Source: J084 sp964471405
Lineage (GTDB): Bacteria; Pseudomonadota; Alphaproteobacteria; Sphingomonadales; Rhodothalassiaceae
DNA length: 64,000 bases
Reading direction: 5' to 3'
Assembly: GCA_964471405.1 (NCBI GenBank)
Contig: CAYYGH010000001.1
Location: 62,001 to 126,000 of the forward strand
Below the pieces are notes generated by a model, which was given only the letters and a program-made list of their open reading frames with translations, ran no database searches and was not told the DNA's origin. The number at the start of each line of letters is the position of its first letter. The stretch's first letter is position 1. Below are positions 41,936 to 49,992 of the stretch, in pieces. A program made the translations under genes and the position numbers.

Positions 41936-42333
41936 CTCTCCTTGGCATCGGCCATGATCTGGTGGATATCCGGCGCATTGCCGCCGCGCTTGCCCGCCAT
42001 GGTGATCGCTTCCGCCGTCGGGTATTTACGGATGACGAGATCGCCTATTGCGAGAAACGGGCCGATCCGGCGGCAGCCTATGCGCGGCGGTTCGCCGCCA
42101 AGGAAGCCGCAGCCAAGGCGCTGGGCACGGGGTTTGCCCGGGGCGTCGGCTGGCGCGAGATCGTGGTCATGAACGATCCCGATGGCCGCCCGGAACTGCA
42201 TCTGCACGGCCAGGCGGCCGCCCGGGCCGAATCGCTGGCGCCGGCAGGCTGCCGGGTGGCCGTGCATGTGAGCCTGAGCGATGAACCCCCTTACGCCTCG
42301 GCTTTCGTGGTGCTTGCCGCCGTGCCCGTCTAG
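41932..42333 (+). CDS. acpS: Holo-[acyl-carrier-protein] synthase (AcpS)
   Basis: A 133-residue protein with GIGHDLVDIRRIAAAL, FTDDEIAYCE and FAAKEAAAKALGTG, the AcpS signature for magnesium and CoA binding. It transfers phosphopantetheine from CoA to acyl carrier protein. The GTG at 41932 overlaps the pdxJ stop (GTGA). Its 3' end overlaps that of the convergent fliP gene by four bases, so no room is left for a terminator between them. The lepB-rnc-era genes that often follow acpS are absent. Confidence 0.96.
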   Translation: MTLLGIGHDLVDIRRIAAALARHGDRFRRRVFTDDEIAYCEKRADPAAAYARRFAAKEAAAKALGTGFARGVGWREIVVMNDPDGRPELHLHGQAAARAESLAPAGCRVAVHVSLSDEPPYASAFVVLAAVPV

Positions 42334-43130
42334 CCGCCGCCCACGAAACTGCGGATGAGGCTGCCGGCGACCAGATTCCACCCGTCCACCAGCACGAAGA
42401 AGATGAGCTTGAACGGCAGCGAAATCAGCACCGGCGGCAGCATCATCATGCCCATGGACATCAGGATCGAGGCGATCACGAGATCGATCACGATGAAAGG
42501 CACATAGATCAGAAAGGCGATCTCGAAGGCCCGCTTGAGCTCGCTCAGCATGAAGGCGGGAATGAGGGCCGTCAGGGGCACGGCCTGCGGATCCGGGGAG
42601 GGTCGATCGCCCTTGAGCGAGAGAAAGAGCGCCAGATCCTTCTCGCGCACCTGGGCCAGCATGAAGCTGCGGAAGGGTTCCACAGCCGCTTTGAGGGCGG
42701 CCTGCTGGTCCACCTCCTCCGTCATCATCGGCTCGATGCCCTGCTCCCAGGCCCGCTGGAAGGTCGGGGCCATGATGAAGCCGGTCAGGAAGAGAGCGAG
42801 CGAGATCAGCACCACATTGGGCGGCGTCTGCTGGGTGCCAAGAGCACTGCGCAGAAGCGAAAACACCACGATCAGCCGCGTGAACGACGTCATCACGATG
42901 AGGATGGAAGGGGCCAGGGCCAGAACGGTGACCAGCAGAAACAGCTGCACGACACGGGCCGTGATCGTGGCCTCGCTGCCCAGGTCGATGGTGACGGTCT
43001 GCGCCAGGGCGGGTGCCGGCAGGCTCAGCAGACCGAGACAGATGATCCCGGCGCCGAGGCTGCGCGCGCAGGCGCTCATCCGTTTGAGCCCGGCCGGCAC
43101 TCCCGTCCTCACGAGCCGCCTTCCTTCCAC
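42330..43130 (-). CDS. fliP: Flagellar export apparatus protein FliP
   Basis: A 266-residue protein with an N-terminal signal segment (SLGAGIICLGLLSLPAPALA) and the FliP core: PSILIVMTSFTRLIVVFSLLRSALG, LFLTGFIMAPTF, REKDLALFL, LIPAFMLSELKRAFEIAFLIYVPFIVIDLV and SMGMMMLPPVLISLPFK. It forms the export gate with FliQ and FliR. The start is uncertain: GTG at 43130 overlaps fliO, while the ATG at 43079 gives a more usual signal peptide length. Operon with fliO, divergent from the flgB operon. Confidence 0.95.
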   Translation of the reverse strand: MEGRRLVRTGVPAGLKRMSACARSLGAGIICLGLLSLPAPALAQTVTIDLGSEATITARVVQLFLLVTVLALAPSILIVMTSFTRLIVVFSLLRSALGTQQTPPNVVLISLALFLTGFIMAPTFQRAWEQGIEPMMTEEVDQQAALKAAVEPFRSFMLAQVREKDLALFLSLKGDRPSPDPQAVPLTALIPAFMLSELKRAFEIAFLIYVPFIVIDLVIASILMSMGMMMLPPVLISLPFKLIFFVLVDGWNLVAGSLIRSFVGGG

Positions 43131-43408
43131 CCCGTCATGCCGGTGCGCGTGCGACGGCCGACGGCAAGATCGCCATGAGGCCCCAGCAGCAGCAGATGTT
43201 CCTCTTCCCCATAGGCCACCCGCACGAGCTGATGGCGCATGCCGAGCCGCCGGGTCTCGAGGATCCGCAGGATCGCCCGCTCACCCTTGTCCGGCTGCGG
43301 CATCGCCCAGCCGCCCGGAAACCGCCGCAGCACCACTCCCAGCAGCGCGATCAGTCCCAGAACGACCAGCAGGGCGGCCAGCGCCTTGATCGCCATCCAG
43401 CCATCCAT
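43109..43408 (-). CDS. fliO: Flagellar protein FliO
   Basis: A 99-residue protein with an N-terminal membrane helix (about residues 6-27, LAALLVVLGLIALLGVVLRR) and the conserved cytoplasmic part ILETRRLGMRHQLVRVAYGEEEHLLLLGP. It assists assembly of the FliP export gate. It overlaps the fliP start by 22 bp and lies first in a fliO-fliP unit. Confidence 0.9.
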   Translation of the reverse strand: MDGWMAIKALAALLVVLGLIALLGVVLRRFPGGWAMPQPDKGERAILRILETRRLGMRHQLVRVAYGEEEHLLLLGPHGDLAVGRRTRTGMTGWKEGGS

Positions 43409-43517
43409 GAGCGGATCGACCCCTTTCGCTGCCTGCCGTCTGCCGTCTCAACAAAGCCCGTCAGGGTAAAAAAAGCCTTAAGACTTGCCGGCCGTCCTTA
43501 ATCACGCATGGGGATTT

Positions 43518-43533
43518 TGGCACGATTCCTGCT
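43518..43533 (+). promoter_or_regulatory. Sigma-54 (-24/-12) promoter of the flgB-flgC-fliE-fliQ-fliR-flhB operon
   Basis: TGGCACGATTCCTGCT fits the sigma-54 consensus TGGCAC-N5-TTGCW with only one mismatch (CTGC for TTGC) and the correct GG-to-GC spacing. It points to flgB, 181 bp away. Sigma-54 control of rod and export genes is typical of the FlbD/FlhF-type flagellar hierarchies of alphaproteobacteria. Confidence 0.75.
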
Positions 43534-43559
43534 TGGGAAACATTAACCGAAGCTGGGGG

Positions 43560-43574
43560 CGGCAAGGAATGCCG
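43560..43574. promoter_or_regulatory. FlbD (ftr)-like palindrome 1
   Basis: CGGCAAGGAATGCCG: perfect 5-bp arms CGGCA/TGCCG with a 5-nt spacer, 27 bp downstream of the sigma-54 -12 element. It resembles the Caulobacter ftr enhancer recognised by FlbD, which can lie downstream of the start site. Confidence 0.4.
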
Positions 43575-43607
43575 ACCGCAAAATGAGCGCAAACGGAAAT
43601 GCGCGCC

Positions 43608-43622
43608 CGGCAAAAATGGCCG
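43608..43622. promoter_or_regulatory. FlbD (ftr)-like palindrome 2
   Basis: CGGCAAAAATGGCCG: near-perfect dyad with the same 15-bp length and CGGCA...CCG ends as the element 48 bp upstream; the A-rich centre is typical of described ftr sites. Confidence 0.4.
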
Positions 43623-43713
43623 CCCTTTTACCAGCTGTTAAGACCCGCCGGCGAGGATGCGCATGGGATGCCCGGCGCAGGTCTGCGCGAGAAGGCGGAA
43701 AGGATGCGGCACC

Positions 43714-44166
43714 ATGGCGATGGCACGGATCGCGCTGCTTGATGCGATCAAGAGCAAGATGGGCTGGCTTGCCCGGTATGAGAAGCTGCTCTCGCAGAAC
43801 ATCGCGAATGCGGAGACCCCCGGCTACAAGGCGAAGGGGCTGGAGCGGCCGGACTTCGGAGCGTTGCTCGATCGCGTCGGAGCCACCCGCCCGCGGCGGG
43901 ACAGCGATGTCGCCGCGGCCGTACGCCCGGTTCATCTGGTCGCCACCAGCCCGGCGCATTTCGGCGTATCCCTGGCGGCGGGTGACGGGGCGCGTCCCGG
44001 CGAACCGGTCAGCACCGAGCCCAAGCCCAATGGCAATACCGTGGATCTGGAAAGCGAGCTTGTCGAGGTCGGCAAGGCGCAGATGGACTATGGCCTGATG
44101 GTGGAGCTCTACCGCAAGCAGCTGGGCTTCCTGCGCCTGGCCCTGGGACGCGCGCCCGGGCGGTAG
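43714..44166 (+). CDS. flgB: Flagellar basal-body rod protein FlgB
   Basis: A 150-residue rod protein with the FlgB-type rod domain: QNIANAETPGYKAKG at residues ~28-42 and the C-terminal QMDYGLMVELYRKQLGFLRLALG helix. It polymerises in the proximal rod without an export signal peptide, using the flagellar type III system. ATG at 43714 was chosen from the family N-terminus; upstream in-frame codons lack family sequence. First gene of the sigma-54 operon. Confidence 0.94.
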   Translation: MAMARIALLDAIKSKMGWLARYEKLLSQNIANAETPGYKAKGLERPDFGALLDRVGATRPRRDSDVAAAVRPVHLVATSPAHFGVSLAAGDGARPGEPVSTEPKPNGNTVDLESELVEVGKAQMDYGLMVELYRKQLGFLRLALGRAPGR

Positions 44167-44222
44167 TGAAGCAGGCAGCGGAAGATCCGGTGCCGGTCCG
44201 GCTGAAATGAGGAGCAGTTGAG

Positions 44223-44636
44223 ATGGATCTCGAACTCCAGAAGGCGATGGCGGTGGCGGTGGCCGGGCTGAAGGCCCAGTCACTGCGGATGCGGGTGATT
44301 GCGGAAAACATCGCCAACCAGGATTCGGAGGCCACCGCGCCCGGCGTTGCCCCCTATCGGCGCAAGCGCATCATCTTCAAGAATGTGCTCGACCGGGAGC
44401 TGGGCGTGGAAAGGGTCACGGTTGCGCGGGTCATCCCCGACCGCACGCCCTTCCGGCGGCGGTATGACCCCGGCCATCCCGGTGCCGGGCCGGACGGGTT
44501 CGTCGCCGTCACCAATGTCCAGGGCATGATCGAGACCATGGACATGCAACAGGCCCAGCGCAGCTACCAGGCCAATCTGGGCGCGATCGAGGCGGCCCGG
44601 AACATGATGCGCCGGACTCTCGATCTGCTGCGTTGA
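44223..44636 (+). CDS. flgC: Flagellar basal-body rod protein FlgC
   Basis: A 137-residue rod protein with VAGLKAQSLRMRVIAENIANQDSEA, VTNVQGMIETMDMQQAQRSYQANLGAIEAARNMMRRTLDLL. The C-terminal heptad helix is the rod-packing motif. It follows flgB by 56 bp with a GAGGAG site upstream. Confidence 0.94.
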   Translation: MDLELQKAMAVAVAGLKAQSLRMRVIAENIANQDSEATAPGVAPYRRKRIIFKNVLDRELGVERVTVARVIPDRTPFRRRYDPGHPGAGPDGFVAVTNVQGMIETMDMQQAQRSYQANLGAIEAARNMMRRTLDLLR

Positions 44637-44681
44637 GGCGTGATTGGCGGGAATGGGAGCTAAGAAGAGGAGAAGCAGGCG

Positions 44682-45008
44682 ATGGATGTGCGCGCACTCG
44701 ATGCCGCCCGGGCCTATGGGGCCAATCTGACGCGGCTGCAGGAGGGGAACGCCTCGACCGCGGGCGAGACCGGAGAGGCCCGGACGGGCAGGACCGGTTT
44801 TGCACAGATGGTCGAATCGCTGGCCGGTTCGGCCGTGGGGGCGCTCAACGAGGCCGAGCGCGTCTCGGCGCTGGCGGTGGCCGGCAAGGCGGACATCGTG
44901 GACGTCACCACGGCGGTCGCCAATGCCGAGATGGTGCTTGAGACCGTCTCGACCGTGCGGGACCGGGTGATCCAGGCCTATCAGGAGATCATGCGCATGC
45001 CGGTCTAG
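44682..45008 (+). CDS. fliE: Flagellar hook-basal body complex protein FliE
   Basis: A 108-residue protein ending in the FliE block AGKADIVDVTTAVANAEMVLETVSTVRDRVIQAYQEIMRMPV. FliE joins the MS ring to the rod and is exported early. The N-terminal half is low in recognisable motifs, as usual for the family. Same operon as flgC. Confidence 0.92.
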   Translation: MDVRALDAARAYGANLTRLQEGNASTAGETGEARTGRTGFAQMVESLAGSAVGALNEAERVSALAVAGKADIVDVTTAVANAEMVLETVSTVRDRVIQAYQEIMRMPV

Positions 45009-45047
45009 GAGGCGGCACCGGCCGGGTCAGGAGGGAAAGACGGGGCA

Positions 45048-45314
45048 ATGAACGGTGCCGATGTTCTCGATATCGCCCGGGAGGCCATCTGGACGCTCAT
45101 TCTCGTGGCCGGGCCGATCATGGCGATCGGCCTGGTGGTGGGGCTCATCATCGCCCTGTTCCAGGCCCTGACCCAGATCCAGGAGATGACCCTCACCTTC
45201 GTGCCCAAGATCGTGGCGATCTTCCTGTCGCTGCTGCTGCTGCTGCCCTTCATGGGACAGGCGATGCAGCATCTCATGACCCTGCTCGTCGATCGCATTG
45301 CGGCAGGAGGCTGA
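45048..45314 (+). CDS. fliQ: Flagellar export apparatus protein FliQ
   Basis: An 88-residue protein with two membrane helices and the FliQ core LVAGPIMAIGLVVGLIIALFQALTQIQEMTLTFVPKIVAIF. Part of the FliP-FliQ-FliR export gate. It lies six bases before fliR and 39 bp behind fliE. Confidence 0.95.
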   Translation: MNGADVLDIAREAIWTLILVAGPIMAIGLVVGLIIALFQALTQIQEMTLTFVPKIVAIFLSLLLLLPFMGQAMQHLMTLLVDRIAAGG

Positions 45315-45320
45315 TCGGCG

Positions 45321-46082
45321 ATGCCGGATTTCGGACTGCCGGACGAGATCTTCCGCTTTTTCCTGGTTCTGGCCCGCATGGGGGCGATCTTCGCCATCGC
45401 GCCGGCGCTGGGAGAGGCGCAGATCTCGCCGCGGGTGCGGGCGGCGCTGGCGCTTGCGGTTTCGCTTCTGCTGCTGCCCGTCCTGCGCTCCCATCTGCCC
45501 GGTCTGCCGCCGGATCTGGGGCGTCTTGCGTGGCTGATCGTGCATGAGAGCCTTGTGGGGCTCATGCTGGCGGGAGCGGCGCGGCTCGTGCTGTCGGCCC
45601 TTCATGTAGCCGGCACGGTGGTCGCCTTCCAGGGCGGGCTCGCCTTCACCCAGCAGTTCGACCCCACGCAGGGCACCCAGAGCGCCATCACCGCCAGCTT
45701 CATGACCTTTCTCGGCATCACCCTCATCTTTGCGATGGATCTGCATCATCTGCTGATTTCGGCCATTTTCGGCTCCTATGATCTGATTCCGGTGGCCGGG
45801 GGGCTGCCGATGGGCGATTTCGCCCAGCTTGTGGTCCGGCTGGTGGCGGTGAGCTTCACGCTGGGGATCAAGATGGCGGCTCCCTTTCTCGTCTTCGGGA
45901 TCGTCTTCAACCTCGGCATGGGGCTGCTGGCGCGGGTGATGCCGGCCCTGCCCGTGTTCTTCGTGGCGCTGCCGGCCAATATTCTGCTGTCTTTCGTGCT
46001 GCTGCTGATCGTGCTGCCGGCGATGATGCTGGTGTTCGCCGATGCCTTCGAAGAGACCTTGCGGATGCTGCTCGGCCAGTAG
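45321..46082 (+). CDS. fliR: Flagellar export apparatus protein FliR
   Basis: A 253-residue protein with about six membrane helices; family sequence includes FFLVLARMGAIFAIAPALGEAQISPRVRAALALAVSLLLLPVL, HESLVGLMLAGAARLVLSALHVAGTVVAFQGGL and GLLARVMPALPVFFVALPANIL. It completes the export gate. Twelve bases separate it from flhB. Confidence 0.95.
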   Translation: MPDFGLPDEIFRFFLVLARMGAIFAIAPALGEAQISPRVRAALALAVSLLLLPVLRSHLPGLPPDLGRLAWLIVHESLVGLMLAGAARLVLSALHVAGTVVAFQGGLAFTQQFDPTQGTQSAITASFMTFLGITLIFAMDLHHLLISAIFGSYDLIPVAGGLPMGDFAQLVVRLVAVSFTLGIKMAAPFLVFGIVFNLGMGLLARVMPALPVFFVALPANILLSFVLLLIVLPAMMLVFADAFEETLRMLLGQ

Positions 46083-46094
46083 GAGAGCCAGGCG

Positions 46095-47213
46095 ATGGCC
46101 GAAGATCAGGACGATTCGCAAAAAACGGAAGAGCCGACACCACGCAAGCTGGAAGAGGCGGCCAAGCGGGGAGAGTTCGCCCATTCCATCGAATTCAAGC
46201 ACTGGCTGCTGCTCTTTGGGGGAGCGGTGGCCTGGCTGGTGGTTGGAGCGCCGATCGCCCGCTCCCTGCTGATCACGGGACGCGGCTTTCTCGACCATGC
46301 GGGCGAGCTGCCGGTGGATGCCGCGCTGCCCAGGCTGCTGGTGGAGGCGCTGGGGAGCGTATTCTGGCCGGTCATGGGTTTTCTCGGGCTGGTGCTGCTG
46401 GCGGGCATCGGCTCCAATCTTCTCCAGCACCGGCCCGTCTTCACCTTCGAGAAAATGAAACCGAGCCCCGACAAGATCTCACCTCTCAAGGGAGCAAAGA
46501 GGCTGTTTTCGGCCGAGCGGGCGGCGGAATTCCTCAAAAGCCTCCTGAAGCTTCTGGCCATTGGCGGGATCGTGGTGCTTGTGCTCTGGCCGGAGGTGCA
46601 TGCGATCGAGGGGGCCGTCAATCTTCCTCTTGTCGGCATGCTGGGCCTCATCGAGCGTCTGGCGATCAAGGTGGTGACCGCCGTGGTGGCCTCGATGGCG
46701 GTGATCGCGCTCGCAGACTATCTGTTCCAGCGCTATCGGTTCCTGCAGCGCATGCGCATGAGCCGCGAGGAAGTGAAGGACGAGTTCAAGCAGATGGAGG
46801 GTGATCCGCAGGTCAAGGCGCGGATCCGTCAGCTGCGCCAGGAACGCGCCCGCCAGCGCATGATGGCCAAGGTGCCGGATGCCGATGTCGTGATCACCAA
46901 CCCCACCCATTATGCGGTGGCCCTGGAGTACAAGCATGGCCGGATGGAAGTGCCGGTGGTGGTGGCCAAGGGAGTGGACGCGGTTGCCCTGCGCATCCGT
47001 GCTCTTGCCGAAGAACATGGCATTCCCATTGTCGAAAATCCTCCCCTTGCGCGCTCTCTCTATGACTCCGTGGATCTTGATGCCGAGATCCGCCCGGAGC
47101 ACTATCAGGCCGTGGCCGAGGTGATCGGCTTCGTCATGCGGCTGGCCCGGCAGCGCTCATGGCGGCAGTCGGGACGGCAGCGGCCGTCTGCCGGCAGACG
47201 GGCGATGGATTGA
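46095..47213 (+). CDS. flhB: Flagellar export substrate-switch protein FlhB
   Basis: A 372-residue protein with four membrane helices in its first ~210 residues, and the self-cleavage site N269-P270-T271-H272 (VITNPTHYAVALEYKHG) that switches export from rod/hook to filament subunits. The N-terminus SQKTEEPTPRKLEEAAKRGEF is typical. The C-terminal tail is basic (RQRSWRQSGRQRPSAGRRAMD). Last flagellar gene of the operon; cckA follows after 17 bp. Confidence 0.96.
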   Translation: MAEDQDDSQKTEEPTPRKLEEAAKRGEFAHSIEFKHWLLLFGGAVAWLVVGAPIARSLLITGRGFLDHAGELPVDAALPRLLVEALGSVFWPVMGFLGLVLLAGIGSNLLQHRPVFTFEKMKPSPDKISPLKGAKRLFSAERAAEFLKSLLKLLAIGGIVVLVLWPEVHAIEGAVNLPLVGMLGLIERLAIKVVTAVVASMAVIALADYLFQRYRFLQRMRMSREEVKDEFKQMEGDPQVKARIRQLRQERARQRMMAKVPDADVVITNPTHYAVALEYKHGRMEVPVVVAKGVDAVALRIRALAEEHGIPIVENPPLARSLYDSVDLDAEIRPEHYQAVAEVIGFVMRLARQRSWRQSGRQRPSAGRRAMD

Positions 47214-47230
47214 CCGGAGGAAGGGGAGGC

Positions 47231-49135
47231 ATGCGAGGATGGGTCACGGGTCATGTCTCCCGGATGTCAGGACAGGCGATGAACGCACCGGATCCCCTGC
47301 CCGATCTTGATCCCGTGGGCCTGGACCGCCGTCTGGTTACGGTCCTGCTCACTCTTCTTGGAACATTGCTGGCGGCAGTTGCGCTGCTGGCTCTTGGGCT
47401 GCTTGCCGGCTGGAAAGGCGGTGGGGCCGTGCTGGCCCTGCTGGCGGCCGTCGGGGGAGCAGCGCTCGCCTGGCATCGTTTCCGCCGCCCGAGGGAACGC
47501 ACTCTGCGGCAGGAGTGTGAGAGAAAGGAGGAGCAGGAACCGGCGGCCGCTTCGAAGCTTCATGCGCATGAGGCCGATCCGGCCGAGGCGGAGGCTGAGG
47601 TGCGGTCGGACTCCTCGGGTGGATCGAGCCAGGTGGCTCTGGCCGCGGATGTTCTCGCCCAGGCTCCCGTCGGACTGGCGCTTCTTGATTCCGGAGGGCG
47701 GCTTCTTCTGGCCAATACCGCTTTTGCGGAGATGTTCTCGGCCACCGTTCGCCCCGGCATCGCCCTCATCGATCTTCTCGACGGGCCGGCGCGGGAGCGC
47801 TTTGAGAGCGCATTGCGCCATGCCACGGCAGAAGGCGGGCCGATCGAGGTCATGCTGGCCGGTGATGGCCGCCGTTCCGCCGAGCTCGATCTCAAGCCCG
47901 TCACGCTCAAGGGTGAGCGGCATGTGCTGGTTCATGCGGTGGACACGACCCGCCACAAGCGGCTGGAGCAGCAGTTCGTACAGGCCCAGAAGATGCAGGC
48001 GGTCGGCCAGCTGGCCGGGGGAATTGCGCATGACTTCAACAATCTGCTTACCGCCATCATCGGCTTCTGTGACCTCCTTCTCCAGCGCCACGGCCCGGGC
48101 GACCCCTCATTTGCGGATATCATGCACATCAAGCAGAATGCGAACCGCGCCGCCAATCTCGTGCGTCAGCTGCTCGCCTTCTCGCGCCAGCAGACGCTGC
48201 GGCCGAAGGTTCTGCTGGTAAGCGACGTGCTCTCCGACCTGGCCAACCTGCTGCGCCGGCTGATCGGTGAGACGATCACCCTCAAGATCGAACATGGCCG
48301 GGATGTCGGGGCGATCAAGGTGGACCAGGGGCAGCTTGAGCAGGTCATCATCAATCTGGCCGTCAATGCGCGCGACGCCATGCCCAACGGCGGGCAGCTC
48401 ACCATCCGCACCCGCCGCATCCATGCCGACGACGAGATCTTCTCCCACTACGACGTGATGCCGCCCGGGGAATACGCGCTCATCGAGGTGGCGGATACCG
48501 GTGTCGGGATTCCGGAAGAGCATCTCGACAAGATCTTCGAACCTTTCTTTACGACCAAGGAGGTGGGCAAGGGCACGGGACTCGGCCTGTCAACGGTCTA
48601 TGGAATCGTCAAGCAGACCGGCGGCTACATCTTCGTGGACAGCCATGTGGGGGAAGGCACGGTCTTCCGGCTTTTTCTGCCCAGCCACCAGGAGGCGGGC
48701 GCCACCGCCAGGCAGGAGGAAAGCGAACGGCCCGTGCGGGATCTGACAGGGCGCGAGACGATCCTGCTGGTGGAGGATGAGGATGCCGTGCGCCTGTTTG
48801 CCAAGCGGGCCCTGCGCAACAAGGGCTATCGGGTGCTGGAGGCGCGCTCGGGCGAGGAGGCGCTTGAGGTGATCCGGGGCCATGAGGACGGCTTCGATCT
48901 TGTCATATCGGATGTCGTGATGCCGAACATGGACGGGCCGACGCTTGCGCGGGAAATCCGCAGCCGGTTTCCCCAGACTCCCATCATCTTCATTTCCGGC
49001 TATGCCGAAGACGTCTTCCGCAAGAAGCTCGCCGAGCAGCATCATGATATCGCGTTTCTGCCAAAACCCTTCTCGCTCACGGATCTGGCTGCTGCCGTCA
49101 AGGAGGCCCTGGACGGCAGAAAGGCTTCGGGATGA
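47231..49135 (+). CDS. cckA: Hybrid sensor histidine kinase CckA
   Basis: A 634-residue hybrid kinase with two membrane helices at about residues 34-83, one PAS-like domain (about 135-240), a HisKA domain with H267 in GGIAHDFNNLLTAIIGF, an HATPase domain (NLAVNARDAMP, DTGVGIPEEHLDKIFEPFFTTKEVGKGTGLGL) and a C-terminal receiver (ILLVEDEDAVRLF, LVISDVVMPNMDGP). This is the CckA architecture, which feeds phosphate to ChpT and CtrA for cell-cycle and motility control. It is somewhat shorter than Caulobacter CckA, which has two PAS domains. The start has a strong GGAGGAAGGGGAGG site. Confidence 0.92.
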   Translation: MRGWVTGHVSRMSGQAMNAPDPLPDLDPVGLDRRLVTVLLTLLGTLLAAVALLALGLLAGWKGGGAVLALLAAVGGAALAWHRFRRPRERTLRQECERKEEQEPAAASKLHAHEADPAEAEAEVRSDSSGGSSQVALAADVLAQAPVGLALLDSGGRLLLANTAFAEMFSATVRPGIALIDLLDGPARERFESALRHATAEGGPIEVMLAGDGRRSAELDLKPVTLKGERHVLVHAVDTTRHKRLEQQFVQAQKMQAVGQLAGGIAHDFNNLLTAIIGFCDLLLQRHGPGDPSFADIMHIKQNANRAANLVRQLLAFSRQQTLRPKVLLVSDVLSDLANLLRRLIGETITLKIEHGRDVGAIKVDQGQLEQVIINLAVNARDAMPNGGQLTIRTRRIHADDEIFSHYDVMPPGEYALIEVADTGVGIPEEHLDKIFEPFFTTKEVGKGTGLGLSTVYGIVKQTGGYIFVDSHVGEGTVFRLFLPSHQEAGATARQEESERPVRDLTGRETILLVEDEDAVRLFAKRALRNKGYRVLEARSGEEALEVIRGHEDGFDLVISDVVMPNMDGPTLAREIRSRFPQTPIIFISGYAEDVFRKKLAEQHHDIAFLPKPFSLTDLAAAVKEALDGRKASG

Positions 49136-49250
49136 GCGGCCCCGTGCGCATGCTTGCCTTGCGCGACCGGCCCACCTAGATTGATCGCCGGAACGGGCTG
49201 ATGGATGAGGGGGGTGCTCCCCCGGCCATGCGAGACGAGGTGAGACGATC

Positions 49251-49490
49251 ATGGCGATGACCGCTGCGGAGATCGAAAAGCTGATCAAGGAGGCCCTGCC
49301 CGGTGCGCAGGTGACCATCGAGGATCTGCGTGGCGATGGCGACCATTATGCGGCGCATGTCATCTATGCCGGTTTCAAGGGCCTGCCACGGGTGCGGCAG
49401 CACCAGATGGTCTATGATGCCCTGAAAGGCCGCATGGGGGACCAGCTGCATGCCCTTGCGCTGCAGACCTCCGTGCCCGAGGAGGCGTGA
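49251..49490 (+). CDS. BolA/IbaG family protein
   Basis: A 79-residue protein with the BolA helix-turn-helix-like KH fold: IEKLIKEALPGAQVTIEDLRGDGDHYAAHVIYAGFKGLPRVRQHQMVYDALKGRMG. The conserved HQMVY and the HY residues bind an iron-sulfur cluster with a monothiol glutaredoxin (Grx4). It probably helps iron-sulfur trafficking. It stands alone, 116 bp after cckA. Confidence 0.9.
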   Translation: MAMTAAEIEKLIKEALPGAQVTIEDLRGDGDHYAAHVIYAGFKGLPRVRQHQMVYDALKGRMGDQLHALALQTSVPEEA

Positions 49491-49529
49491 GGCCGGAGGA
49501 GCCGGGCGGGGCACCCGTCCACTTTTCAG

Positions 49530-49910
49530 CTACATTTCGGCAGCCACGAACAGGCCGGCGACACGGCGGCCGTCGAGCAGCAGCAGATTGAAGCTCCGCA
49601 AGGCCGGCGGGGTGGCCATCACCTCATGACGCCAGCCGGCCTGCGTGATGACCTCCTTGAGGGCGGCGGGCGGCTCCACGATCGTCCGGCCGCTGCCGAT
49701 AAGCAGCAGCTCGATGGGCGGATCGGCTTCCGTGGCCGCCTCCAGGTCCGATACTTTCAGCTGCGCCAGGGAGCGGGGGCCCAATCGCACCCAGCCTTCC
49801 GGCACCACGAGCACCGTGCCCTCGACACGGGTGGTTGCGAGCACGAAATGCCGCGGCCCATAGGCCCGCACCAGCGGCAGCCGGGGGTCGAACTCCTCGC
49901 GCAGGTCCAT
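49530..49910 (-). CDS. Mth938-like domain-containing protein
   Basis: A 126-residue protein with the Mth938/NDUFAF3-like fold: VEGTVLVVPEGWVRLGPR, ELLLIGSGRTIVEPPAALKEVI, APALRSFNLLLLDGRRVAGLFVAAEM (last strands). This family often follows secF in alphaproteobacteria, as here (83 bp downstream). Related to mitochondrial complex I assembly factor NDUFAF3; the bacterial role is unproven. Confidence 0.85.
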   Translation of the reverse strand: MDLREEFDPRLPLVRAYGPRHFVLATTRVEGTVLVVPEGWVRLGPRSLAQLKVSDLEAATEADPPIELLLIGSGRTIVEPPAALKEVITQAGWRHEVMATPPALRSFNLLLLDGRRVAGLFVAAEM

Positions 49911-49992
49911 CTTCTCACGCCTCCTGCCGAACGGGAAGAATGCGATGGCCGGTCAGACCGGCTGTCCGCCCCTTTCGGAAGGCAAGGGCCTC

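Larger units (their letters stand above)
43409..43713. other. Divergent flagellar regulatory region (fliOP / flgB operon)
   Basis: A 305-bp region between fliO (minus) and flgB (plus). It contains a sigma-54 promoter (43518-43533) facing flgB, and two 15-bp CGGCA-type palindromes downstream of it. An A/T-rich block (about 43465-43510) lies further upstream. No coding frame is likely. Confidence 0.6.

Noticed and set aside
45027..46430. 467-codon minus-strand frame opposite fliQ/fliR/flhB
   Set aside because: His/Gln-rich antisense sequence of codon-biased genes; the flagellar genes on the plus strand are unambiguous.
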